The translations under genes were made by a program, and so were the position numbers. Source: Vibrio penaeicida (GTDB taxonomy: Bacteria; Pseudomonadota; Gammaproteobacteria; Enterobacterales; Vibrionaceae). From it: a stretch of 64,000 nt of DNA. Positions 1 to 10,348 of the stretch are shown piece after piece (position 1 is the stretch's first letter; each line of letters opens with the position of its first letter). The notes beneath the pieces are model-generated. The model ran no database searches and was not told the origin of the DNA. It saw only the letters and a list, made by a program, of their open reading frames with translations. The stretch lies in NCBI RefSeq assembly GCF_002933855.1, contig NZ_BFAQ01000020.1, positions 124,001 to 188,000 of the forward strand, given 5' to 3'.

Positions 1-999
1 ACTTACAGTTTTGCTAAAATCTTTACTGGCACCTTTATTTCCATCATTTTGGCTTTCATCATTTTTGGTGGTGTTAAGCGTATTGCTAACTTCACGCAAT
101 TCGTCGTTCCTTTCATGGCATTAGCCTACATCGTCATTGCGTTTGTCATCATCCTTCTTAATATTGGTGAAGTACCACGTATCTTCTCAATGATTATTGG
201 TGATGCGTTCACTCCAATGGCAGGCTTTGGCGCAGCCATCGGTTGGGGCGTTAAACGTGGTGTTTACTCCAACGAAGCGGGTCAAGGTACTGGTCCTCAT
301 GCCGCTGCGGCAGCAAGCGTCGACCACCCAGCACAACAAGGATTAGTTCAGTCCTTCTCAATCTACATTGATACATTGCTCGTTTGTTCCGCAACGGCAT
401 TTATGATCCTTATCACTGGCGCTTATAACGTACATGGTGGTGCTGAAGGGCAATTCCTCATCCAAAATCTACCTGCAACAATCGGCGCTAATGGCCCAGT
501 CTTCACCCAAATGGCGATAGAAAGTACGCTACCAGGTGTTGGGAAACTGTTCATTGCTTTTGCTTTATTCTTCTTCTCATTCACCACTATTTTGGCTTAC
601 TACTACATTGCCGAAACCAACATTGCTTACATTCGACGTACGTTCAAACTGAGCGGAATGATGTTTGCGCTTAAATTGGTCATTCTGTCTGCAGTATTCT
701 ACGGAACAGTAAAAACAGCGAACCTAGCTTGGGCAATGGGTGATGTAGGCGTAGGCGCAATGGCTTGGCTCAACATTATCGGTATTCTGATCATCTTCTT
801 TATGGCAAAACCTGCACTTAAAGCCTTAAAAGATTATGAGCAGCAGCAGAAAGCGGGCGTAACTGAATATACGTTTAACCCAGTAAAGCTTGGTATTAAG
901 GGAGCGACTTACTGGGAAGAAAAATACAAACGTAAAACAGGTAAATCACCGTCAACCGAAGAATCGGCAGATGGTGTAGAGCAACAACCTTCGGTGTAA
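1..999 (+). CDS. Sodium:alanine symporter family (AGCS) protein, 3' part
   Basis: Cut by the left edge: the reading frame is open from base 1, so the true start lies upstream. About 333 residues remain. They include several hydrophobic membrane segments and the glycine-rich stretch GWGVKRGVYSNEAGQGTGPH, a hallmark of the AGCS (AlsT/DagA) family of sodium- or proton-coupled alanine/glycine carriers of the inner membrane. The C-terminus is a hydrophilic cytoplasmic tail rich in Lys and Glu. Family members import small neutral amino acids with Na+. The exact substrate cannot be told from sequence. The gene converges on the acetate transporter gene, with a hairpin terminator between them. Family assignment is firm, substrate is inference. 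Confidence 0.93.
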   Translation, partial: TYSFAKIFTGTFISIILAFIIFGGVKRIANFTQFVVPFMALAYIVIAFVIILLNIGEVPRIFSMIIGDAFTPMAGFGAAIGWGVKRGVYSNEAGQGTGPHAAAAASVDHPAQQGLVQSFSIYIDTLLVCSATAFMILITGAYNVHGGAEGQFLIQNLPATIGANGPVFTQMAIESTLPGVGKLFIAFALFFFSFTTILAYYYIAETNIAYIRRTFKLSGMMFALKLVILSAVFYGTVKTANLAWAMGDVGVGAMAWLNIIGILIIFFMAKPALKALKDYEQQQKAGVTEYTFNPVKLGIKGATYWEEKYKRKTGKSPSTEESADGVEQQPSV

Positions 1000-1040
1000 C
1001 CGTTCGTTTTACTCAAAAATATCCAGTCGGTAAACAACAT

Positions 1041-1069
1041 AAGGGATAGCATTTGCTATCCCTTCTTTT
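1041..1069 (+). terminator. Rho-independent terminator after the AGCS symporter gene
   Basis: Perfect 10-bp stem AAGGGATAGC / GCTATCCCTT with a 4-base loop, followed by CTTTT. It lies 41 bases after the symporter stop and before the convergent stop of the acetate transporter gene, so it may serve both directions, although the T-rich side is on the plus strand. Confidence 0.85.
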
Positions 1070-1106
1070 CATTGCCAATCCAATTTTCGTCGTCTTGCGA
1101 CAGTTC

Positions 1107-1703
1107 TTAAGCAGCAATTTGTTCTGTATTGATTTTTGGTGAAGGCTTTTTCTCACCGATTGGCAAAATAGTTCTGCCATATTCGTTGTTGATCACTTGA
1201 GCCATCGCAAAATAGATCGCACTCGCTCCACAGAATATCCCCTCAAAACCAGCAATCGTGCCTACAAACTCACTTCCGGTAAAATCTCGAATTGCCAGCA
1301 ACGCAAAAAGAATGGTCAGCGAGCCAAACACTACTTGCTTCGCGATTGGGTAACACAGTGAACCAATAAACATAAATGCAGTAAAGATTCCCCATAAAGT
1401 GAGATACCACCCCATAAAGTGCTCAGGGCTTTTTGGTAGCCCCATATAAGGTAGAACGATACAACCAACTAGCGTTAACCAAAACAAGCCATAAGATGTA
1501 AACGCAGTGGTACCAAACGTATCCCCACGCTTAAAGCACATCATGCCAACAATCACTTGGCTTAACCCACCATAGAAAATCCCCATTGCAAGAATCATGG
1601 AATCAATTGGGAAAAAACCTGCATTGTGGATATTCAGTAAAATAGTGGTCATTCCAAATCCCATTAACCCCAAAGGGGCGGGGTTGGCTAACTTAGTCGA
1701 CAT
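1107..1703 (-). CDS. satP: Acetate uptake transporter, GPR1/FUN34/YaaH (SatP) family
   Basis: 198 residues, the usual length for bacterial SatP. The family signature NPAPLGLMGFGMTT sits at the N-terminus (about residues 7-20), followed by six predicted membrane helices and a short charged tail. SatP proteins take up acetate and succinate with protons across the inner membrane. The ATG start follows a region without other genes, so it is probably transcribed alone. The symbol is by family similarity; the substrate is not proven by sequence alone. Confidence 0.88.
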   Translation of the reverse strand: MSTKLANPAPLGLMGFGMTTILLNIHNAGFFPIDSMILAMGIFYGGLSQVIVGMMCFKRGDTFGTTAFTSYGLFWLTLVGCIVLPYMGLPKSPEHFMGWYLTLWGIFTAFMFIGSLCYPIAKQVVFGSLTILFALLAIRDFTGSEFVGTIAGFEGIFCGASAIYFAMAQVINNEYGRTILPIGEKKPSPKINTEQIAA

Positions 1704-1832
1704 ATCTCATAACCTTCAAATTTATTAATAAAAAATACAGGAAAATTTTATAAGGTTTTGAAGATTATTGTGACACTAGCTTGTGCAAACTAAGTTTGTG
1801 GCAATGATCAGATAAAAACTTGGAGAGTCGGA

Positions 1833-1905
1833 AGCTTGGTGAGCAGAGATTTGAGTTAACACTGGTTTGGGTGAATAAAGGTTTGGGTGAACAGAGATTT
1901 GAATG
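1833..1905. repeat. Imperfect direct repeats in the satP-guaA gap
   Basis: Two adjacent 16-base units, GGTTTGGGTGAATAAA (1864-1879) and GGTTTGGGTGAACAGA (1880-1895). A third, diverged copy is at about 1833-1858, where TTGGTGAGCAGAGATTTGA resembles the second unit plus its flank. They lie between the start of satP and the terminator of guaA. Function unknown. Confidence 0.7.
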
Positions 1906-1913
1906 AAAAAAAA

Positions 1914-1945
1914 GCTAAAAAAATGCCAGCGCGAAGGCTGGCATT
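1914..1945 (-). terminator. Rho-independent terminator of guaA
   Basis: Read on the minus strand: stem AATGCCAGC / GCTGGCATT with a CTTCGC loop followed by a run of T (the A-run at 1917-1923 on the plus strand). It starts about 20 bases after the guaA stop. Confidence 0.9.
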
Positions 1946-1964
1946 GATATCTAGCGAGAGGAAA

Positions 1965-3518
1965 TTATTCCCACTCAATTGTCGCTGGTGGCTTACCTGA
2001 AATATCGTAAACCACACGAGAAATACCATCCACTTCGTTGATGATTCGGTTAGAAACCTTACCAAGGAAATCGTATGGTAGATGCGCCCAGTGAGCGGTC
2101 ATGAAGTCGATAGTTTCTACTGCACGTAGTGAAACAACCCAATCGTACTTACGACCATCGCCCATTACACCAACAGAGCGTACTGGTAAGAATACCGTAA
2201 ACGCTTGAGAAACTTTATGGTACAAGTCTGCAGCATGCAGCTCTTCAATAAAGATAGCGTCAGCGCGGCGTAGCAAGTCACAGTATTCTTTCTTGATTTC
2301 ACCAAGAACGCGAACACCTAAACCCGGACCAGGGAATGGGTGGCGGTAAAGCATGTTGTATGGAAGACCCAGTTCTAGACCAATCTTGCGAACTTCATCT
2401 TTGAATAGTTCACGCAATGGCTCAACTAAGCCCATCTCCATGTCATCCGGTAATCCACCAACATTGTGGTGAGATTTGATAACGTGTGCTTTACCGGTCT
2501 TAGATGCAGCAGACTCGATAACATCTGGGTAGATAGTTCCCTGAGCAAGCCACTTCGCATTCTTCAGTTTCTTAGATTCTTCATCGAAGATGTCTACAAA
2601 TACGTGACCAATGATCTTACGCTTCGCTTCTGGATCAGCTTCGCCTTCCAGAGCATTTAGGAAACGGTCTTCAGCATTCACATGGATGATGTTAAGGCCA
2701 AACTTATTGCCGAACATATCCATAACTTGCTCAGCTTCGTTCAAACGCAATAAACCGTTATCAACGAATACACAAGTCAGCTTGTCACCAATTGCTCGGT
2801 GAGCAAGCATTGCTACAACTGAAGAATCAACACCACCCGACAAACCGAGAATAACTTCATCGTCGCCTACCTGCTCTTTAATTCGAGCGACGGCATCTTC
2901 AATGATGGATTCAGATGTCCATAAACGCTCACAGCCACACACGTTCAACACGAAGTTTTCAAGCATTGTCATGCCATTTTTCGTGTGCGTTACTTCTGGG
3001 TGGAACTGAACGCCGTAATATTTCTTCTCATCATTTGCCATTGCCGCGTATGGGCAAGTGTCAGTTTGAGCGATCTTAGTGAAATCAACTGGGATTTCTA
3101 CGACCTTGTCACCGTGGCTCATCCATACATCTTGAGTCTCTTCAAGAGAGGCAAATAATGCAGAATCACCTGTTACTTGAACGGCTGCATAGCCAAATTC
3201 ACGCTCATTGGAACCAGCAACTTTACCGCCTAACTGCTCGGCCATGGTCTGCATGCCGTAGCAAATACCAAAAACTGGTACACCAGAGTCGAATACGTAT
3301 TGAGGAGCACGAGGAGAGTTGTTTTCCGTTACGCTTTCAGGGCCACCAGAAAGAATAATGCCATCTGGGTTGAATTCGCGAATATCCGCTTCTTCAACAT
3401 CCCAGCTCCATAGTTCACAGTAAACACCAATTTCACGGATGCGTCGTGCAACAAGCTGAGTGTATTGAGAACCAAAATCGAGGATCAAAATACGTTGGTC
3501 ATGAATGTTCTTAGTCAT
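1965..3518 (-). CDS. guaA: GMP synthase (glutamine-hydrolysing)
   Basis: 517 residues, close to E. coli GuaA. It converts XMP to GMP using ATP and ammonia from glutamine, the last step of guanine nucleotide synthesis. The N-terminal class I amidotransferase domain has the nucleophile Cys86 in GICYGMQ and the His173/Glu175 pair in FHPEV. The ATP pyrophosphatase domain follows with the P-loop-like SGGVDSS at 227-233, and the C-terminal dimerisation domain ends in [10 protein letters not shown]. It lies 81 bases downstream of guaB on the same strand, the usual guaBA operon, and ends at a strong terminator. Confidence 0.98.
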   Translation of the reverse strand: MTKNIHDQRILILDFGSQYTQLVARRIREIGVYCELWSWDVEEADIREFNPDGIILSGGPESVTENNSPRAPQYVFDSGVPVFGICYGMQTMAEQLGGKVAGSNEREFGYAAVQVTGDSALFASLEETQDVWMSHGDKVVEIPVDFTKIAQTDTCPYAAMANDEKKYYGVQFHPEVTHTKNGMTMLENFVLNVCGCERLWTSESIIEDAVARIKEQVGDDEVILGLSGGVDSSVVAMLAHRAIGDKLTCVFVDNGLLRLNEAEQVMDMFGNKFGLNIIHVNAEDRFLNALEGEADPEAKRKIIGHVFVDIFDEESKKLKNAKWLAQGTIYPDVIESAASKTGKAHVIKSHHNVGGLPDDMEMGLVEPLRELFKDEVRKIGLELGLPYNMLYRHPFPGPGLGVRVLGEIKKEYCDLLRRADAIFIEELHAADLYHKVSQAFTVFLPVRSVGVMGDGRKYDWVVSLRAVETIDFMTAHWAHLPYDFLGKVSNRIINEVDGISRVVYDISGKPPATIEWE

Positions 3519-3599
3519 TTTCGTCTCTTAAGATCAAATAGGTTAAGCGATGAAGATGCGCATTAGCACGCATCTTCAAGGTTAATTCTTTAGGAGTAA

Positions 3600-5066
3600 T
3601 TACTGGCCAGTACGGTAGTTAGGCGCTTCTTTCGTCATCTGTACATCGTGGACGTGAGATTCTTTCATTCCCGCGCCAGAAATACGTACGAATTCAGCTT
3701 TAGTGCGCATATCGTTGATTGTTGCGCTGCCAGTTAGGCCCATGCTTGAACGCAAGCCGCCCATTTGCTGATGAACAATTTCTTTCAAGCGACCTTTATA
3801 AGCGATACGACCTTCGATGCCTTCAGGGACAAGCTTGTCGGCAGCGTTATCAGATTGGAAGTAGCGGTCAGAAGAACCTTTGGACATCGCACCAAGTGAG
3901 CCCATGCCACGGTATGACTTGTATGCACGACCTTGGTAAAGCTCAACTTCACCCGGTGCTTCTTCAGTTCCCGCAAACATAGAACCGACCATTACACACG
4001 AGGCGCCCGCTGCAATGGCTTTACAGATATCACCAGAGTAACGAATACCGCCATCAGCAATTACAGGAATACCGTATTCAGCGGCTGCGTCTGCTGCATC
4101 CGAAATCGCTGTGATTTGCGGTACACCAACACCTGTAACAATACGAGTTGTACAGATTGAACCTGGACCGATACCCACTTTAACTGCACTCACACCCGCT
4201 TCAATTAGGGCTTTCGCACCCGTTGCCGTTGCAACGTTACCGCCAATGATATCGAGGTCAGGGAACGCAGCGCGAGTTTCGCGGATCCGATTCAATACCC
4301 CTTCAGAGTGACCGTGAGATGAATCGATAAGTAAAATATCCACACCAGCATCAACAAGCGCTTTCACGCGCTCTTCATTACCTGCGCCTGCACCTACTGC
4401 AGCACCAACGCGTAAGCGACCTTGAGCATCTTTACATGCGTTAGGCTTACGCTCTGCTTTATGGAAATCTTTTGCAGTGATCATGCCTTTTAGTTGGAAC
4501 TCTTCGTTCACTACCAAAACTTTCTCTACACGGTGCTCTTGCATCAACTTTTGTACTTCTTCACGAGAAGCACCTTCTTTCACTGTCGCAAGACGTGTTT
4601 TCGGTGTCATCACGTCTTCAACTTTCTTAGTAAGATCAGTAACGAAGCGCACATCGCGGCCTGTAATGATACCAACTAATTCATTGTTTTCAGCAACAAC
4701 AGGGTAACCAGCAAAACCGTTTTCTTCAGTTAACGCTTTTACATTTTCAATAGTCGCTGTTGGCTCAACAGTAACAGGCGCAGTAACCACACCTGCTTCG
4801 AAGATCTTAACAAGATGCACTTGATGAGCTTGTTGCTCAATCGACATGTTTTTGTGGATAAAGCCAATACCACCTTCTTGCGCCAGCGCGATGGCTAGGC
4901 GAGCTTCCGTTACGGTATCCATAGATGCAGAGATCATTGGGATATTCAAAGTGATGTTTTTAGTCAGCTGAGTGCGAAGATCAGCAGTGTTCGGAAGAAC
5001 AGTGGAGTGTGCCGGGACGAGTAAAACGTCGTCAAAAGTTAAAGCTTCTTTTGCGATTCGTAGCAT
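3600..5066 (-). CDS. guaB: IMP dehydrogenase
   Basis: 488 residues from the ATG that gives [17 protein letters not shown] longer in-frame start 14 codons upstream is possible, but the family begins here. The enzyme oxidises IMP to XMP with NAD+, the committed step to GMP. A TIM barrel carries the catalytic Cys305 in GPGSICTTR. Two CBS domains are inserted at about residues 95-205, and the mobile flap contains [10 protein letters not shown]. First gene of guaBA. A TATAAT -10 box lies about 90 bases upstream, in the region shared with the divergent xseA. Confidence 0.98.
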   Translation of the reverse strand: MLRIAKEALTFDDVLLVPAHSTVLPNTADLRTQLTKNITLNIPMISASMDTVTEARLAIALAQEGGIGFIHKNMSIEQQAHQVHLVKIFEAGVVTAPVTVEPTATIENVKALTEENGFAGYPVVAENNELVGIITGRDVRFVTDLTKKVEDVMTPKTRLATVKEGASREEVQKLMQEHRVEKVLVVNEEFQLKGMITAKDFHKAERKPNACKDAQGRLRVGAAVGAGAGNEERVKALVDAGVDILLIDSSHGHSEGVLNRIRETRAAFPDLDIIGGNVATATGAKALIEAGVSAVKVGIGPGSICTTRIVTGVGVPQITAISDAADAAAEYGIPVIADGGIRYSGDICKAIAAGASCVMVGSMFAGTEEAPGEVELYQGRAYKSYRGMGSLGAMSKGSSDRYFQSDNAADKLVPEGIEGRIAYKGRLKEIVHQQMGGLRSSMGLTGSATINDMRTKAEFVRISGAGMKESHVHDVQMTKEAPNYRTGQ

Positions 5067-5158
5067 TTGCAATATCTCACAACAAGGTGTTAATAGGAAT
5101 AAACCCAAGCTTTATCGTTTCGCATAATAAAGTGATTTGGATTTGATATTGCAGACGG

Positions 5159-5164
5159 ATTATA
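5159..5164 (-). promoter_or_regulatory. Candidate -10 box of the guaB promoter
   Basis: A perfect TATAAT on the minus strand. At 17-base spacing the -35 candidate is TGGTCA (5182-5187), 4 of 6 matches to consensus. It points toward guaB. Confidence 0.55.
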
Positions 5165-5207
5165 CGCACAGGGCAATCGCTTGACCACACATTTTTTTAT
5201 TTTTTAT

Positions 5208-5235
5208 TTGCAATCACCCCCTTGATATGTATTAT
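5208..5235 (+). promoter_or_regulatory. Candidate sigma-70 promoter of xseA
   Basis: TTGCAA (5208-5213), 16 bases, TATTAT (5230-5235), pointing toward the xseA start 41 bases further on. Confidence 0.5.
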
Positions 5236-5275
5236 ATTGCCGCTAATTTCCATATTCACGCCTTAGAGATTATTT

Positions 5276-6610
5276 GTGTCTTCTCTGACCAATAATAATA
5301 TTTTCACTGTATCTCGCTTAAACTCGGAAGTCCGTCTGCTGCTCGAAAATGAAATGGGCATTGTATGGCTAGTGGGTGAAATTTCTAATTTCTCTGCACC
5401 CGTTTCCGGTCATTGGTACTTCACGCTGAAAGACTCTCGCGCCCAAGTGAAATGTGCGATGTTTCGAGGCAACAACCGCCGAGTTACATTCAAACCACAA
5501 AATGGAAATCAAGTATTGGTGAAAGCCCGATTGTCTCTCTATGAGCCAAGGGGTGACTACCAACTTATCATTGAAAGTATGCAACCCGAAGGCGACGGAC
5601 GACTTCAGCAAGAATTTGAAGAGCTGAAGATGAAACTTGCTGCTGAAGGTCTGTTTGCTCAAAGTACAAAGCAACCTTTACCAGAAAATCCGACTCGTGT
5701 GGGTGTTGTTACATCCAAGACGGGCGCAGCACTGCACGATATTCTAGACGTATTAAAGCGACGAGATCCCACACTTCCTATCGTTATCTACCCTACGTTA
5801 GTTCAGGGAGACACCGCAGCTATTTCAATTGCTCAAGCGATTGGTAGAGCGAACGAACGCAACGAGTGTGATGTACTTATTGTCGGACGGGGCGGAGGTT
5901 CGTTAGAAGATTTATGGTGTTTTAACAATGAAATCTTGGCACGCACAATTGCCGCAAGCCAGATCCCTATTGTTTCTGCCGTAGGTCATGAGGTAGATGT
6001 CACCATTGCTGATTTTGTAGCTGACATGAGAGCACCTACACCTTCAGCGGCGGCCGAATTAGTCAGCCGAGACAACAATCACAAAGTGTTATCACTGAAG
6101 CAAAAGCGCCAACACTTACATCAGGCAATGTTGCAGTATCTTACCGACCACAAATCTTCGCTAAATATGTTGGAAAGAAAGTTGGAAAGAAAGCACCCAA
6201 GCTACCAACTTCAACAGCAAAGCCAGAGATTGGATGAATTAGAACAACGGCTGCGCGTTGCAATGAACCAAAGGTTATCAGGTAATAGCCGAACAATGGT
6301 GAATTTGGATCACCGGCTCGCATTACACAATCCTCAGCGAAAACTCAATCAGCTTCAGAGTGAGCTTTCTAGCAGTAAAGCAAAACTGTTCGATGCCATG
6401 GATAGGCAGTTGTTACTGTCTCGACATCAATTGGCTCTAGCCGCAGAGAAGTTGGACACAGTTAGCCCACTAGCCACATTAAAACGTGGTTACAGTATTA
6501 CACAGCTAGAAAATGGTGATGTGGTTACCGATGCTAACGAAATTAAAACGGGTGATGTACTTATCACCCGCCTTGCTGATGGGAATATTCGCTCAACCGT
6601 TTCTGATTAG
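5276..6610 (+). CDS. xseA: Exodeoxyribonuclease VII large subunit
   Basis: 444 residues starting at a GTG codon. XseA pairs with several copies of XseB to degrade single-stranded DNA from both ends. An N-terminal OB-fold (about residues 8-100) is followed by the nuclease core with [11 protein letters not shown] and [20 protein letters not shown], a long coiled-coil region (about 265-390), and the C-terminal GYSIT segment. It is divergent from guaB, as in many gammaproteobacteria. The xseB subunit gene is not in this window. Confidence 0.96.
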   Translation: MSSLTNNNIFTVSRLNSEVRLLLENEMGIVWLVGEISNFSAPVSGHWYFTLKDSRAQVKCAMFRGNNRRVTFKPQNGNQVLVKARLSLYEPRGDYQLIIESMQPEGDGRLQQEFEELKMKLAAEGLFAQSTKQPLPENPTRVGVVTSKTGAALHDILDVLKRRDPTLPIVIYPTLVQGDTAAISIAQAIGRANERNECDVLIVGRGGGSLEDLWCFNNEILARTIAASQIPIVSAVGHEVDVTIADFVADMRAPTPSAAAELVSRDNNHKVLSLKQKRQHLHQAMLQYLTDHKSSLNMLERKLERKHPSYQLQQQSQRLDELEQRLRVAMNQRLSGNSRTMVNLDHRLALHNPQRKLNQLQSELSSSKAKLFDAMDRQLLLSRHQLALAAEKLDTVSPLATLKRGYSITQLENGDVVTDANEIKTGDVLITRLADGNIRSTVSD

Positions 6611-6714
6611 CGCCAATACATTTCTAACAACGACTAATAATTTCTGTCTACTACCAAAGTTAGAGCTTCGGATTCCGTTTTCTTGCGTTTTTAGCTTCCT
6701 AAAGCAGAAAAATA

Positions 6715-6951
6715 TCAAGCCACATTCGATTGTTTTTTATAGACAAAAGTAACCCGAGTCTTGGATTTAAGCTCATTGCAGCTTGGGCAAAAATAACTCG
6801 CAGCTCCGCACGCTTGAAGCTTTTCTAGAGATTGTTCGCAGTCAGGGCAGAACGCAAGCTTCTGATAATCTTCAGAGCAGAAATCGCAGTGATATAACCC
6901 ACCATTCCATCTCAATTCGCTGTCACAGTGTTTGCACACATTGTCATTCAT
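6715..6951 (-). CDS. Small zinc-ribbon protein, YfgJ-like
   Basis: 78 residues with paired CxxC knuckles: CKHC and CDFC near the N-terminus, CPDC in the middle and CPSC near the C-terminus. This is the pattern of two zinc ribbons. The arrangement, including ACGAASYFCPSC and a C-terminal basic strand, resembles E. coli YfgJ, whose gene also lies between xseA and der. It converges on xseA with about 100 bases between stops. Molecular function is unknown for the family. Homology is recognised from the cysteine spacing and location. Confidence 0.8.
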   Translation of the reverse strand: MNDNVCKHCDSELRWNGGLYHCDFCSEDYQKLAFCPDCEQSLEKLQACGAASYFCPSCNELKSKTRVTFVYKKQSNVA

Positions 6952-7513
6952 ATCTTCACCCTCTTTACCACGAAGTACATGGTGGATAATGAGGTCATAA
7001 CTAAATACGCGCTTTGATCTGTATCAGATGTTAATCCGAACTGAAGCTTCTTGGGGCTACGATCTTTCACGATTAAATTTTTTATGTCAGTTATATGTAT
7101 TCTAGTCACAATGTAAGGTACGTATTCATGTTATTTTTCAATCATATTTCCGTAATCAAACCGTGATTATTGGGACAAAGTTACGAATACAGATCTTTTC
7201 CGATCTTCCGCACTAGGACATCTGATCAGCGATCAGCATCAAAAAGAACATTTATATAACCACACCCCGAAAGCATAAGTTACATATGCTGTATTTGAAT
7301 TTTAAATAGATATAAAAACCAAAAGAAAGATAGAAAACAACAGGTATCAGAATTTAATATTCGATCAAAAATCAATTGTCATTCGAATGTAAGTGAACAT
7401 TACAACGCTTAAAACTACACTTAACCCTTTGTTTTTGAATATATATACCTTAATAGATACTTATCTATTGGTAGATCCATCAAAGGGAAATACGCGAATT
7501 ATCTTTGAATACA
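6952..7513. other. AT-rich stretch without a recognisable gene
   Basis: Between the yfgJ-like start and the terminator of der. No open frame here has a plausible ribosome site and protein-like composition. It is rich in GATC-containing words and holds an inverted repeat CTGATC-AGC-GATCAG at 7222-7236. The right-hand part (about 7260-7500) is very AT-rich. The promoter of the yfgJ-like gene should lie in the first 100 bases. I see no RNA gene I can name. Confidence 0.6.
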
Positions 7514-7536
7514 AAAAAGCGCCTTTCGGCGCTTTT
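7514..7536 (-). terminator. Rho-independent terminator of der
   Basis: Stem AAAAGCGCC / GGCGCTTTT with a GAAA-type tetraloop on the minus strand, followed by T residues, a few bases after the der stop. The A and T runs on both sides make it potentially bidirectional. Confidence 0.9.
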
Positions 7537-7539
7537 TAG

Positions 7540-9024
7540 TTATTTGTTTCGATTTTTCATCATCGACATAAGGCGTTTACGTTTTCGCTCTTGCGACAAC
7601 GTAAGTTTGTTGGACTTACCTTCAAATGGGTTGTCACTGCTTTGGAATTGAATTCGGATAGGAGTACCCATAATTTCCAAAGAACGACGGTAGTAGTTCA
7701 TTAAGTAACGCTTATAGGAGTCTGGTAATTCATGTACTTGGTTGCCATGAACAACAATGATTGGAGGGTTATAACCACCAGCGTGCGCGTATTTCAATTT
7801 CACTCGGCGACCACGCACCATTGGCGGTTGGTGATCATCTTGCGCCATTTTCATGATTCGAGTTAGAACAGATGTACCAACACGAGTCGTTGCAGATTTA
7901 TACGCTTCTTGAACCGATTCAAACAAGTGCCCTACACCAGTACCGTGCAACGCTGAGATAAAGTGAATTCGTGCAAAATCGACAAAACCTAGGCGGCGAT
8001 CAAGCTCTTTCTTCACATGCTCTTTTACATCAGTATCTAGACCATCCCACTTATTCACCGCAATCACAATGGAGCGACCGGAATTCAAAGCAAAGCCTAA
8101 TAAACTTAAGTCTTGATCAGATATGTTTTCTCGAGCATCAATAACCAGCAGCACTACGTTAGCGTCTTCGACGGCTTTCAAAGTCTTAACAACTGAAAAC
8201 TTTTCTACCGTCTCATTGATACGTGTGCGGCGGCGTACACCTGCTGTATCAATCAGGACATATTCACGTTCATCACGCTGCATTGGAATATAAATAGAGT
8301 CACGAGTAGTGCCTGGAGCATCAAATACTACAACTCGCTCTTCACCAAGAATACGGTTTGTAAGCGTCGATTTCCCTACATTAGGACGACCAATGATAGC
8401 CAGCTTTATTGGTTGATCTTGTAAGCGTTTGAATTCAGCTTCTGCTTCTTCTTCGGTGTAATCCAGTTTTTCTTCCGGGTCTTCAAAGTCTGTGAGGTCT
8501 TCCAGCTCACCTTCAGCATTTGCAATGAGTTCTTCTGCAAATGGATTAAGAGCGCGGTCAATCAACGCTGCTACACCACGACCATGAGATGCCGCAATTT
8601 GATACATGTTTTCAACACCAAGCTTCCAGAAATCGGCGCACGCTGCATCGGCGTCAATACCGTCTACTTTGTTCACCACCAGCATAGCTGGCTTCTCTAT
8701 TTTTCGAAGGTGCATCGCAATGGCTTCATCCGCTGGTGTTAACCCAGCACGACCATCAACCATAAAGAGAACCACATCAGCTTCATCAATCGCTGCCAGC
8801 GACTGCTGTGCCATCTTTGTTTCTACACCCTCTTCCGTTCCATCAATACCACCAGTATCGATAACGATGAAATCATGTTCACCCAGTTTTGCTTGACCGT
8901 ATTTACGATCCCGAGTTAATCCAGGGAAGTCGGCTACTAACGCGTCACGCGTTCTAGTCAGACGGTTAAAAAGCGTCGACTTACCAACATTAGGACGCCC
9001 TACAAGAGCAACTACAGGAATCAT
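7540..9024 (-). CDS. der: Ribosome biogenesis GTPase Der (EngA)
   Basis: 494 residues with the two tandem GTPase domains that define Der: G1 motifs GRPNVGKST at 9-17 and again at 212-220. The G3 motif DTGG/DTAG and G4 motif NKVD/NKWD are present in both, followed by a C-terminal KH-like domain and a basic tail. The linker between the domains (about 165-200) is very acidic. Der is an essential factor in 50S subunit maturation. It is the last gene of the block, separated from bamB by a terminator, so some transcripts probably start just upstream of it. Confidence 0.98.
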   Translation of the reverse strand: MIPVVALVGRPNVGKSTLFNRLTRTRDALVADFPGLTRDRKYGQAKLGEHDFIVIDTGGIDGTEEGVETKMAQQSLAAIDEADVVLFMVDGRAGLTPADEAIAMHLRKIEKPAMLVVNKVDGIDADAACADFWKLGVENMYQIAASHGRGVAALIDRALNPFAEELIANAEGELEDLTDFEDPEEKLDYTEEEAEAEFKRLQDQPIKLAIIGRPNVGKSTLTNRILGEERVVVFDAPGTTRDSIYIPMQRDEREYVLIDTAGVRRRTRINETVEKFSVVKTLKAVEDANVVLLVIDARENISDQDLSLLGFALNSGRSIVIAVNKWDGLDTDVKEHVKKELDRRLGFVDFARIHFISALHGTGVGHLFESVQEAYKSATTRVGTSVLTRIMKMAQDDHQPPMVRGRRVKLKYAHAGGYNPPIIVVHGNQVHELPDSYKRYLMNYYRRSLEIMGTPIRIQFQSSDNPFEGKSNKLTLSQERKRKRLMSMMKNRNK

Positions 9025-9119
9025 ATGTACCTCTACAATCTCATTTCTTAATGTAGCTATAGGTAAATCATTAGCACTAAAGCTTAGAACTTACCTATAA
9101 CCACACTTGTTTAATTATC

Positions 9120-9157
9120 AATAAAACGGCTCTTGACTGAGAACAGCCAAGAGCCGA
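9120..9157 (-). terminator. Terminator between bamB and der
   Basis: On the minus strand: stem CGGCTCTTG / CAAGAGCCG (9-bp arms at 9127-9135 and 9148-9156) followed by TTTTAT. It lies just after the bamB stop and suggests that der has at least partly independent transcription. Confidence 0.8.
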
Positions 9158-9178
9158 TTGTGAATTATATCACGTTAT

Positions 9179-10336
9179 TTACTGGATCTGCAGTTTCTTT
9201 ACAGCACCAGAACGTGTCACTACAACATAACCTTGGTCAACAACAATAGGCCCTACAGCAAAGCCACTGTCATCTATAAGTTGCTGAGCAACAAACTTAC
9301 CAGAGTCCTTCTCCAGCCAATGTAGATAGCCTTCTGTATCTCCAACGACTAACTTGCCGTCGATAATTGAAGGAGCCGTTAATAAACGGTGCTCTAACTG
9401 TTTGTTGCTCCAGATTTCAGTACCACTACGTGCATCAACCGCGACGAGGTGATCTTTGTCTGTAACTAAGTAGAGGTTGCTACCATCTGTCACCATGTCG
9501 GTTGCAGATGAGTAAGTTCGTTTCCAAGATGGTGCACCAGAACGTAAGTCAATCGCCACAAGCTGGCCGTTCACGCCAACAATGTATAACGTGCTACCAA
9601 TAATAATGGGCGATGCATCGGCATCGACTAGTCGATCAATCTCGGTGGAACCTTTAGGCGTTCCCACTGGCTGCTGCCAAATCAGCTGCCCACGAGCAAC
9701 AATCGCAGCCGCAATTCGACCATTCGCCGTCCCCCAGAAAACACCACCAGAAATGGTGACAGGAGAACTGTCTCCGCGCAGCGTTAAGCTGGGGACTTCT
9801 GAACTCACCGTCCACTCTTGAGAGCCGTCTTCTTGGTTTAAAGCGACCAATATGCCGCGAGAAGTATGGACCATTACAAGATTTGCGTCGGTTGCAGGCG
9901 TTGCAAGTACTTCACCTTCCACTGAAGAACGCCAAAGGACCTCGCCGTTTTCTGCAGAAAGCGCTATTAATTCGCCATTTTCACTGCCGATAAACAACTT
10001 GCCAAACGCGGCGGCTATTCCACCAGATAAGCGGGCTGAATTTTCCGACTCTACAGTGGTAGACCAGTTTGCTTTACCTGTATTAGGATCCAGTGCCTTT
10101 ACTTGCCCATCGCGACTGGCAACGAACACATTGTCGTACGCATAGACAGGTTTTAGTTTGGAAAAATAATGCCCAACACCATCACCAATCGAAGCAGACC
10201 AGTTACTCGCTGGTGTGAATTGGCTTTCAACAACAGGCAAAGGTGCCATTACGATGGTGTCTTCTTCGCCCGCACATCCGGCTAAGCCGGCTACAGCTAA
10301 GGCGCACATCACAGCTCGGTTGAGCATTTTCTTCAT
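9179..10336 (-). CDS. bamB: Outer membrane protein assembly factor BamB
   Basis: 385 residues. The ATG at 10336 is chosen because AAGGG lies about 10 bases upstream and it gives a clean lipoprotein signal; a TTG three codons earlier is also in frame. The signal ends with the lipobox LAGC (Cys21), so the protein is a lipoprotein. The body is a repeated beta-propeller of PQQ-like/WD-like blades (for example GKANWSTTV, GEVLWRSS, SGAPSWKRT, SGTEIWSN). BamB is the scaffold lipoprotein of the BAM complex that inserts beta-barrels in the outer membrane. It directly follows yfgM (12 bases), as in E. coli. Confidence 0.96.
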   Translation of the reverse strand: MKKMLNRAVMCALAVAGLAGCAGEEDTIVMAPLPVVESQFTPASNWSASIGDGVGHYFSKLKPVYAYDNVFVASRDGQVKALDPNTGKANWSTTVESENSARLSGGIAAAFGKLFIGSENGELIALSAENGEVLWRSSVEGEVLATPATDANLVMVHTSRGILVALNQEDGSQEWTVSSEVPSLTLRGDSSPVTISGGVFWGTANGRIAAAIVARGQLIWQQPVGTPKGSTEIDRLVDADASPIIIGSTLYIVGVNGQLVAIDLRSGAPSWKRTYSSATDMVTDGSNLYLVTDKDHLVAVDARSGTEIWSNKQLEHRLLTAPSIIDGKLVVGDTEGYLHWLEKDSGKFVAQQLIDDSGFAVGPIVVDQGYVVVTRSGAVKKLQIQ

Positions 10337-10348
10337 TCGATACAACCC

